Source: Puniceicoccales bacterium Verruco_01
Lineage (GTDB): Bacteria > Verrucomicrobiota > Verrucomicrobiia > Opitutales > Oceanipulchritudinaceae
NCBI GenBank assembly: GCA_001604565.1
Contig: LVBV01000002.1
Span: forward strand, 1-44,450
Direction of reading: 5' to 3'
DNA: 44,450 nucleotides
Below, in pieces: positions 19,625-25,515 of this stretch (positions are counted from its first letter, which is position 1; the number at the start of each line of letters is the position of its first letter). The position numbers were made by a program, and so were the translations under genes. The notes below the pieces were generated by a model. It saw only the letters and a list, made by a program, of their open reading frames with translations, had not been told where the DNA came from and did not search any database.

Positions 19625-20473
19625 TTATGCAGAGAGGGCGAGGCTGTCCTCGACGATCTTGTCAGTGGAATCCAGCCACGCGCGCGAGGGCTCGATACAG
19701 GAAAGAAGCGTCTGGTAGTTGAGACCGACACTCGCGAGATTCGCCTCCGGAACATCCGGGGCGTCCACATTTTTGCCGATAACCGATTGCAGGCAGGAGA
19801 GGCAGATGTTGAGAAGGCACGCCATCCGGTTGTTGCCCTTGCGCAGGAAGGGTTGCAGGTGCATCGCGATCGGCTCGTACACTTCGGGACCGAAGCGCCA
19901 GTTCTGCAACAGGACGCTTCCCACGGTGGCGTAATCGGCGTCCACGACGCTTTGCTCCCAATGAGCCTGATCCATCAGCACAAGGCGGGCGGGGCAGCGT
20001 TCCTTCGGTTTCACCCGGGCCAGAACGCGGGCAATGGGGTAACGTCCGATGCTGTGCAGAAGGCCCACGAGGTAGGCCGTACCGGGCTCCATGTCCGCAT
20101 GATAGGCGAGGTATTCCATGAGGACCGCCGCGCCGAGAGCTTCCATCCATGCGTCGCGGTCTGTGAGCCCGTAGCAGGAAAGGGGTGCCCCCGGAAAGCT
20201 CTTGCGGCCCAGAATTCCCACCATCTTCATCACCTCGGTGAAGCCAATCCGCTCCACGGCGGACTCGATCTGGTCGGCGGGTGTGGCGCAGCCGTAGTAG
20301 GAGCTGTTCGCCAGCTTCATCACCGACGAAGTGAGCCCCGGATCGAGCGAAACCACTTCCACGATCTGCGTCACTTCCACATAAGGACTGCGCAGAAGCG
20401 TACACAAACGGGAGAGCACCTCGAATTTCGGGGGTACGCGCTCGAATCCGTTCAGTATGCCGGTCATTTCCAT
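19625..20473 (-). CDS. HDOD domain protein
   Basis: This 282-residue cytoplasmic protein consists almost entirely of an HDOD domain, a degenerate relative of the HD phosphohydrolases used in signalling. Supporting segments are LPP-type opening FERVPPKFEVLSRLCTLL, VSLDPGLTSSVMKLANSS, SAVERIGFTEVMKM and the GLLHSIGRYPIA segment, where the catalytic HD is replaced by His-Ser. Metal-dependent hydrolysis is therefore unlikely and a scaffold or signalling role is more probable. No GGDEF, EAL or response-regulator partner is adjacent. AAGGAG lies 11 nt before the ATG, and TTGACC upstream could be its -35. Confidence 0.85.
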   Translation of the reverse strand: MEMTGILNGFERVPPKFEVLSRLCTLLRSPYVEVTQIVEVVSLDPGLTSSVMKLANSSYYGCATPADQIESAVERIGFTEVMKMVGILGRKSFPGAPLSCYGLTDRDAWMEALGAAVLMEYLAYHADMEPGTAYLVGLLHSIGRYPIARVLARVKPKERCPARLVLMDQAHWEQSVVDADYATVGSVLLQNWRFGPEVYEPIAMHLQPFLRKGNNRMACLLNICLSCLQSVIGKNVDAPDVPEANLASVGLNYQTLLSCIEPSRAWLDSTDKIVEDSLALSA

Positions 20474-20524
20474 AATGAATGCCGCTCCTTGTTTTTTCGG
20501 TCAACTCCGCGCGGGGTTAATTGG

Positions 20525-21391
20525 TCAACGAAGGAATGTTTTACCATTTTTAAGGAGAGAGGCGGGGTCTTTCCCCTCTGCGAGGAAGATCGGGGCGGGG
20601 GATGCCGCCTCGATTACTCCGGCAACGGAACGCAGATGACGGTACAGGGTGGCGAAGGTGAAGTCGGGCGAGTGGCCTCCCTGTCCGCCAATCAGTTCCG
20701 CGCCGCGGCGCACGTTGTCGGTCATCCAGCCGGGCAGACGCACGTGGTAGGGATTGCGCGCCACCTCGCCCGTGTGAAGGGTCAGGGCCGCGACGAGCGT
20801 TGCCACATCCTCTGCAGGGGATTCCACCATCAGGTTCGGCGACTCCATTGGCGCCCAGAATTCCGTCTCGAAAACCTCGCAGGAGATTTTTGAGATTCGC
20901 AGCGCCTCCCGGGCAAGGAGCGACACGCCCGTGTGGGTCCGGTTGGCATCCTTCCCATGAGGGAAGAACACCGCCGCCGGGGCAAGGCGCTCGAAGGCTT
21001 CCGCCACCGGTTCCGCCGCCTTTGCGAGCGCCACGGGATCCTCCGCAAGGGCCAAAGATACGCCGGAAAGACCCTCCCTGCCGATGAGTTCCAGTCCGAA
21101 TCCGGCATAGGCGCAGGCTTGCCTCAGCTCCGCGAGGCGTCCGGCCCGGCGCGACCGGTCACTCCCGAGGGTCACGGCAAGGTCCGTCACGCGCATTCCC
21201 GCCTGTCGCAGCATCCGTAGCGGCAGTGCGCCCACGATCATCTCGTCGTCGGGATGGGGCGAGACGATCAGGGCGAGCGGCGCGTCCGGCCCCGCCACGG
21301 GCGGATGGAAGGGAGGCGTCGGCGCGGGGATGGTCATGGCCTCGCGCATCGCGTCCAGAATCGCTTTCACGTAGTCGAGATGACTCTGCAT
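20525..21391 (-). CDS. PIG-L (LmbE-like) family N-acetylglucosamine deacetylase
   Basis: This 288-residue zinc-dependent deacetylase-like protein has the metal motif HPDDE at residues 46-50 (LIVSPHPDDEMIVGALPLRML). The second signature, with its zinc-binding His, is FPHGKDANRTHTGVS. The family removes acetyl groups from GlcNAc-containing small molecules or glycans, as in mycothiol, bacillithiol or GPI synthesis. The C-terminal half (RNPYHVRLPGWMTDNVRRG) is like a group of PIG-L proteins from polysaccharide-degrading bacteria whose substrate is not known to me. No glycosyltransferase neighbour helps. There is no signal peptide, so it acts in the cytoplasm. Confidence 0.85.
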   Translation of the reverse strand: MQSHLDYVKAILDAMREAMTIPAPTPPFHPPVAGPDAPLALIVSPHPDDEMIVGALPLRMLRQAGMRVTDLAVTLGSDRSRRAGRLAELRQACAYAGFGLELIGREGLSGVSLALAEDPVALAKAAEPVAEAFERLAPAAVFFPHGKDANRTHTGVSLLAREALRISKISCEVFETEFWAPMESPNLMVESPAEDVATLVAALTLHTGEVARNPYHVRLPGWMTDNVRRGAELIGGQGGHSPDFTFATLYRHLRSVAGVIEAASPAPIFLAEGKDPASLLKNGKTFLR

Positions 21392-21449
21392 ACACCGATT
21401 CTGTCACGCGCACGCGTCGTTTGTCCCGCGAAAAGTCGGGCAGGGCCTC

Positions 21450-22391
21450 CTACCTTGCGGCGAAATAGGCGAGAGCCTTCTCGCGGTCGAGGGCGATTTG
21501 CGCCTTCAGGGCGTCGAGCGAATCGAACTTTTGCTCGGGCCTGAGGAATTCCAGCCATTCCACGCGCAGGGCGTCGCCCTCCGCAAAGGGGCACTCGCCC
21601 GCAAGGAGGTGAACCTCCAGCCGTGGCGCGGCGCCGCTCTCCACAGTGGGACGCAGACCGTAGTTCGCCACGCCGGGGAACACATTGCCGTTTTCGCCCC
21701 CCTGTTTTTTCACTCGCACCGCGTACACACCGTACGCGGGGCGGCACTGCGGTTCCCACGGCAGGTTGAGGGTGGGGAAGCCGATCGTGCGGCCCAGCCG
21801 GCGGCCTGGGGCGACCGTGCCGTCGCAAGAATAATGATAGCCGAGGAGGGTGTTCGCCTCCGCCATCGCGCCGGAGGAAAGGAGGTTGCGGATCCGGGTG
21901 CTACTGATCGGCTCGCCGTCGTAGCGGACGCGCTCGATGCTGAAGAGGTGCACGCCCAGAGCCTTGGCGGCGGTAAGGAGAGTGTCGATGTTCCCGGCGC
22001 GGCCCCTGCCGAAGCGGAAGTTTTCCCCAACGTGCAAGCTCGCGAGTCCCGGCAGGGTCTTTTTCAGGAAGGCGGCGTATTCCTCGGCCCCCACGGCGGC
22101 CAGTTCCCGGGAAAAACTCTGCCAGAAGAGCAGATCCACCCCGAGAGCCGCCACGCGCTCGGCCTTCTGCGCTTCGTCCTGAAGAAGCAGGGTGGGCGCA
22201 TCCGGTTTGAGGATGCGGCTCGGGTGCGGAGAGAAGGTGAGAACGGCGGAAAGTCCCCCTCCGGCGCGCGCGGCATTGACCGCCGAGCCGATCACCGCCC
22301 GGTGGCCTAGGTGCACGCCGTCGAACATGCCGATCGCAAGGTGCAGCGGCCCGGCGGGAGCGTCGGCGAAGTTGTCCCGGAAGGATTGCAT
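21450..22391 (-). CDS. ribF: Bifunctional riboflavin kinase / FAD synthetase
   Basis: This 313-residue enzyme turns riboflavin into FMN and then FAD. The N-terminal nucleotidyltransferase domain shows AIGMFDGVHLGHRAVI, TFSPHPSRIL, VGENFRFGRGRAGN and ISSTRIRNLLSSG. The C-terminal riboflavin kinase domain shows LGRTIGFPTLNL (with the GxPTAN-type motif as GFPTLN), AYGVYAVRV, NYGLRPTV and VEWLEFLRPEQKFDSLDALK. The start is ATG 22391. An in-frame GTG at 22421 would add ten residues but lies within the promoter. The gene diverges from the MerR regulator. Confidence 0.93.
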   Translation of the reverse strand: MQSFRDNFADAPAGPLHLAIGMFDGVHLGHRAVIGSAVNAARAGGGLSAVLTFSPHPSRILKPDAPTLLLQDEAQKAERVAALGVDLLFWQSFSRELAAVGAEEYAAFLKKTLPGLASLHVGENFRFGRGRAGNIDTLLTAAKALGVHLFSIERVRYDGEPISSTRIRNLLSSGAMAEANTLLGYHYSCDGTVAPGRRLGRTIGFPTLNLPWEPQCRPAYGVYAVRVKKQGGENGNVFPGVANYGLRPTVESGAAPRLEVHLLAGECPFAEGDALRVEWLEFLRPEQKFDSLDALKAQIALDREKALAYFAAR

Positions 22392-22397
22392 TGCGTG

Positions 22398-22428
22398 ACT
22401 ATATGGTGACTTTGCGCACACTTGTCAG
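22398..22428 (-). promoter_or_regulatory. Predicted promoter of ribF
   Basis: On the minus strand CTGACA (22423-22428) is followed by a 19-nt spacer and TATAGT (22398-22403, 5 of 6). The -10 ends 6 nt before the ribF ATG, which supports that start over the GTG at 22421 and again suggests a leaderless message. Confidence 0.45.
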
Positions 22429-22478
22429 CCCCCGACTTGAAGGGTGGGCCTCCTCTTCAGGAATCGTAAGTGCGCCTC

Positions 22479-22509
22479 TTGACTCTAAAGCTAGGTACGG
22501 GGTTAAAGT
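22479..22509 (+). promoter_or_regulatory. MerR-type promoter/operator of the metal efflux operon
   Basis: TTGACT (22479-22484), a 19-nt spacer and TAAAGT (22504-22509) have the over-long spacing characteristic of MerR-activated promoters. The sequence ACTCT at the -35, CTAGGTAC in the middle of the spacer and GGGGT at its end match the imperfect dyad of soft-metal MerR operators. It directly precedes the merR-family gene, so autoregulation and activation of the efflux gene are likely. Confidence 0.7.
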
Positions 22510-22527
22510 GAAACCGTGACGGAGGAA

Positions 22528-22974
22528 ATGACAATCGGAGTTCTGGCGCGGAAGGCTGGCGTGGGGGTGGAGACAATCCGCTTCTACGAGAGAGAAAAAC
22601 TGTTGCCGAAGCCGGAGCGCACGGCGGGCAACTATCGCGCGTACGCTCCCGCCGCCCTCGCGCGCCTGAACTTCATCCGTCAGGCGAAGAATCTCGGCTT
22701 CACTCTCAATGAAATCCGGCGCCTGCTCCGCATGAGCGAGGATTCGTCGAGCGACGCGGGTGACTTCCACGCCGTCGCGCGTGAAAAGATCGCCTGGCTC
22801 GACGAGCGGATGGAACAGATGCGTTCCATGCGCGCCATCCTCAGTCAGGCGGTGGCCGCCTGTCCCGGTCACGGCGCGGACAAGGACTCCTGCCCGGTTC
22901 TCGCCCTCTTCACCGGCGAGGAGGCGTGTCATTCCCGCCGCTGCCACTGCGCCGCCTGCGAACATTCCAACTGA
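22528..22974 (+). CDS. MerR-family metal-responsive transcriptional regulator
   Basis: This 148-residue regulator opens with the MerR winged helix-turn-helix (IGVLARKAGVGVETIRFYEREKLL) and is followed by the dimerisation helix. Metal-type Cys residues lie near the end (ACPGHG and, ten residues on, DSCPVL), followed by an unusual Cys/His-rich tail (CHSRRCHCAACEH). The Cys equivalent to MerR Cys82 is missing, so it is not a classic mercury sensor. Spacing is nearest to ZntR/CueR-like sensors, and the metal is undecided (Zn or Cu favoured by the next gene). ATG 22528 is preceded by GGAGG only two nt away. A GTG at 22516, near the expected transcription start, is the alternative. It overlaps no gene and is 8 nt from the efflux gene. 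Confidence 0.85.
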   Translation: MTIGVLARKAGVGVETIRFYEREKLLPKPERTAGNYRAYAPAALARLNFIRQAKNLGFTLNEIRRLLRMSEDSSSDAGDFHAVAREKIAWLDERMEQMRSMRAILSQAVAACPGHGADKDSCPVLALFTGEEACHSRRCHCAACEHSN

Positions 22975-22982
22975 CTTTCACC

Positions 22983-24155
22983 ATGGAAATCCTTACGAAA
23001 TACCTCACGGAAACGTGGTCGATGCTCGCAACTCTTGCGCCGTGGCTTTTGCTCGGCTTTGCCATTGCGGGGCTCATCTCGATCTTACTCAAGCGATCCA
23101 CCGTCGTGCGCTTCCTTGGGAAACCCGGACTCGGCAGCATCGTTCGCGCGACGATCGTGGGCGTACCCATGCCGCTCTGCTCCTGTGGGGTGATTCCCGT
23201 GGCGGCGGCGATCCGCGAGAAGGGCGCGGGCAAGGGAGCCACAGCGGCGTTCCTTGCCTCGACCCCGGAGACGGGCGCGGACAGCTTTGTGGCCACCTGG
23301 GGGATGCTCGGGCCCTTCATGGCCTTCATCCGCGTAGCGCTCGCTTTCGTGAACGGGGTTCTCGCGGGGCTCTTTGTGAGCCTAGTCAACAGGGGCGAAA
23401 AGGACGAGGTGGCCGCTGCCGGAAGTAGCGTGCTAACCGAGGAGCGCAAATCCATAGCCGACGCCGTGCGCTACGCCTTCATCAGGATGCCGGGCGACAT
23501 GGCGCGCTCTCTCGCCGTGGGCCTGCTCCTCGCCGGGGCGGTGGCGGCGTTCCTTCCGGCGGATTTCGCACAGTCCGCGGGACTTTCCGGTCTTGCGGCG
23601 TATGTGGTCGTGACGCTTGTCGCAGTGCCGCTGTACGTGTGTTCCGTGGGCTCCATCCCTCTTGCCGCCGCGATGATCCATGCGGGTTTTTCCCCCGGCG
23701 CGGCCCTCGTCTTCCTTGTTGCGGGACCGGCAACCAACGTGGCGACGATCGTCACGATGAAGAACTACCTTGGCGGAAAGTCGGTGGTGGCATACCTCGC
23801 CTCCATCGTCGTCACGGCGTGGACGGCGGGCTTCCTTGTCGATCTCGGCCTCGGACGAGCGGCGGTCGTCGGTCAGATGCCGCACGCGATGGGGCAGGAG
23901 GCGGGGCTCTTCGGGGGAATCGCGGCGGCGGTCCTGCTCGTCCTTCTTCTGCACGCGGTCCTCACAAGGCACTTCAAGCCGCTTTTGAAGAGCGCGCGGA
24001 GCCGGCAGGAAGCTTCCTGTGGCTGCGGATCGGAGAGGGCGGCGGAGCCTTCCTGCTGCCATGAAAACACCCCGGCGAGGGGGGAGGGCGCCTGCCACTG
24101 CGGGGAAAAGGCATCCGCGCCGAAGGCCGATGGCGGCTGCCATTGCCACGAGTAA
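22983..24155 (+). CDS. SO_0444-like Cu/Zn efflux permease (UPF0718/DUF318 family)
   Basis: This 390-residue membrane permease has about eight to ten helices in two homologous halves. Conserved signatures are PLCSCGVIPVAAAI (residues 64-77, with the Cys-Ser-Cys), LASTPETGADSF, then in the second half PLYVCSVGSIPLAAA and AGPATNVATIVTM. The last ~50 residues are cytosolic and hold eight Cys and four His in short clusters (CGC, SCCH, CHC, CHCHE), a metal-capture tail typical of the SO_0444-type Cu/Zn exporters. The ATG at 22983 is chosen because the upstream in-frame ATG lies inside merR. It is transcribed with the MerR regulator and most likely exports the metal that the regulator senses. Confidence 0.85.
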   Translation: MEILTKYLTETWSMLATLAPWLLLGFAIAGLISILLKRSTVVRFLGKPGLGSIVRATIVGVPMPLCSCGVIPVAAAIREKGAGKGATAAFLASTPETGADSFVATWGMLGPFMAFIRVALAFVNGVLAGLFVSLVNRGEKDEVAAAGSSVLTEERKSIADAVRYAFIRMPGDMARSLAVGLLLAGAVAAFLPADFAQSAGLSGLAAYVVVTLVAVPLYVCSVGSIPLAAAMIHAGFSPGAALVFLVAGPATNVATIVTMKNYLGGKSVVAYLASIVVTAWTAGFLVDLGLGRAAVVGQMPHAMGQEAGLFGGIAAAVLLVLLLHAVLTRHFKPLLKSARSRQEASCGCGSERAAEPSCCHENTPARGEGACHCGEKASAPKADGGCHCHE

Positions 24156-24192
24156 TCGTTGTCAGGTTCCGCGCCCGGAGTGATCCGGGCAC

Positions 24193-24225
24193 AAAAAAGG
24201 ACGGTCCCTTGCGGAACCGTCCTTT
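24193..24225 (-). terminator. Rho-independent terminator after rpmI-rplT
   Basis: AAAGGACGGT (24196-24205) pairs with ACCGTCCTTT (24216-24225), with further pairing inward. On the minus strand it ends in six T, 26 nt after the rplT stop. It also lies 38 nt after the convergent efflux gene and may stop that transcript less efficiently. Confidence 0.9.
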
Positions 24226-24250
24226 GAAATGGTTGGGATTGCCCCGTGCC

Positions 24251-24613
24251 TTACTTCGTGGAAACGAAGGGGCGGACCTGCTCGATGAGAGCCTTGAAGG
24301 CGGCCTCGTCGGTGGCGGCCATGTTCGAGAGGACGCGGCGGTCCATCTCGATGCCGGAACGCTTGAGGGCGTTCATGAAGCGGCTGTAGGGGATGCCCGC
24401 CTGACGGCAGGCCGCGTTGATGCGGACGATCCAGAGGCTGCGGAAGTCGCTCTTCTTCTTGCGACGATCCTTGTATGCGTTCTGGCCGGCGTGATCCACC
24501 TGATGCTTCGCGTAGCGGTAAAGACGGCTCGCATTGCCGAAATACCCCTTCGCGAGACGCAGGACCTTCTTGTGGCGCCTGCGGGTGGCCTGGATGTTCT
24601 GTGCTTTGGACAT
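24251..24613 (-). CDS. rplT: 50S ribosomal protein L20
   Basis: This 120-residue large-subunit protein is needed early in 50S assembly. The sequence is canonical: RRRHKKVLRLAKGYFG, SRLYRYAKHQVDHAGQNAYKDRRKKKSDFR and then LWIVRINAACRQAGIPYSRFM. Its length is usual. It follows rpmI after an 87-nt gap, longer than in most genomes, which might hold an L20-binding leader. It ends at a strong terminator. Confidence 0.97.
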   Translation of the reverse strand: MSKAQNIQATRRRHKKVLRLAKGYFGNASRLYRYAKHQVDHAGQNAYKDRRKKKSDFRSLWIVRINAACRQAGIPYSRFMNALKRSGIEMDRRVLSNMAATDEAAFKALIEQVRPFVSTK

Positions 24614-24700
24614 GTTCTGTTATTTGTGGTTTGGAGTCCGTCCGGCCGCCCAATAGAGTATCGCCGGACTGGACTTGTTCTAGTCTGAGGTTCGCCGTCC

Positions 24701-24898
24701 CTAGCGGAAGAGGGAGGGGGCTGCAATGCGGACGAAGCGTTTCACGCCATTTGCGGCCTTCTTATCCTGGCCCTTGGCGCGGCGCTGCTTCACCGACTTG
24801 GTGCGCAAGAAGTGGCGCTTGCCGGAGGTGCGGTAAAGCACCTTGCCGGTATGGGTCACTTTGAACCTCTTGGAGATCGACTTGCGGGTCTTGTTCAT
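24701..24898 (-). CDS. rpmI: 50S ribosomal protein L35
   Basis: This 65-residue basic ribosomal protein reads MNKTRKSISKRFKVTHTGKV at the start, followed by FLRTKSVKQRRAKG, which is typical of L35. The same frame runs open further upstream, but that part is Ala/Ser-rich and overlaps the small Cys-rich gene, so ATG 24898 is the start. infC, which normally precedes rpmI-rplT, is absent here. Confidence 0.95.
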   Translation of the reverse strand: MNKTRKSISKRFKVTHTGKVLYRTSGKRHFLRTKSVKQRRAKGQDKKAANGVKRFVRIAAPSLFR

Positions 24899-24968
24899 CT
24901 GATTGACGGAAAAAGGACATACCTTAGCCCGCGACGCCGTGTTGTAAAGCGCTTTCTCCCCGGAAAGG

Positions 24969-25127
24969 CTACTTTTTGCCGGGCTTGTCGATCTTCGCGT
25001 GGCAGCCGCAGCTGCTGCAACCGCAGCTGGAGCCGCCGGAGCCTTTGACGAGGCGGTATATCCGCCATGCGACAAAACCCGCCGAGAGGGCGACGAGCAG
25101 TATGACGATGATCGTTTCGGTGGTCAT
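24969..25127 (-). CDS. FeoB-associated Cys-rich membrane protein
   Basis: This is a very small gene of 52 residues. It has one transmembrane helix (residues 5-22, IIVILLVALSAGFVAWRI) followed by a basic RLVKGSGG linker, a Cys-rich motif SCGCSSCGCH (residues 34-43, five Cys) and a Lys-rich end. This layout is that of the FeoB-associated Cys-rich family, small partners found near ferrous-iron transport genes. feoA starts 125 nt away on the other strand, which supports the call. The exact role (iron chaperone or FeoB partner) is not established. feoB itself is not in the window. Confidence 0.82.
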   Translation of the reverse strand: MTTETIIVILLVALSAGFVAWRIYRLVKGSGGSSCGCSSCGCHAKIDKPGKK

Positions 25128-25198
25128 TGTGGTTCTTTCAATCGAATAGAGGCGCCGCGACCGGCTTCATTCCAACGCCCGTACTCCGATCATTGAAG

Positions 25199-25234
25199 TT
25201 GACCGTGGAATGAGGGGCTGAGATTCTGTCTCAG
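25199..25234 (+). promoter_or_regulatory. Possible feoA promoter with a 17-bp dyad
   Basis: TTGACC (25199-25204) is followed by a 17-nt spacer and a weak -10 (GATTCT, 25222-25227). Overlapping it is the perfect dyad CTGAGA (25218-25223) and TCTCAG (25229-25234) with a 5-nt centre, 17 nt before the feoA ATG. It does not look like a canonical Fur box. Confidence 0.35.
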
Positions 25235-25251
25235 GGTAACAGGGGATCGTC

Positions 25252-25488
25252 ATGAGGGCAAAACGAAATCTGGGTCAGATGAAGGTGGGGCAGAAATGCC
25301 GCGTGTGCGACGTATCGCTTCCCGCCGACTACGAGCAGAGACTGGCCGAACTTGGCGTCATGCCGGGTGCGGAGGTTTCCCTCGTGCAGGTGGCCCCGCT
25401 CGGCGACCCGATCGCCATCGAATGTCAGGGCCGCCGGATGGGCATGCGCCGCTGCGACGCCACGGGGATCACCGTGGAGGGCGAATAG
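25252..25488 (+). CDS. feoA: Ferrous iron transport protein FeoA
   Basis: This 78-residue cytosolic protein has the SH3-like fold of FeoA, which regulates or supports the ferrous-iron channel FeoB. Visible family features are LPADYEQRLAELGVMPGAEV, the turn with the conserved RLxELG(V/M)xPG motif, then GDPIAIECQGRRMGMRRCDA. An AGGGG element lies upstream of the ATG; ATG 25279 would be a shorter alternative. It is normally followed by feoB, but here the next gene is the convergent GH8-GH43 gene 27 nt away. The FeoB-associated protein diverges from it. Confidence 0.9.
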   Translation: MRAKRNLGQMKVGQKCRVCDVSLPADYEQRLAELGVMPGAEVSLVQVAPLGDPIAIECQGRRMGMRRCDATGITVEGE

Positions 25489-25515
25489 GCCGTCCCCGCG
25501 TGAGTGTCGGTTTAT

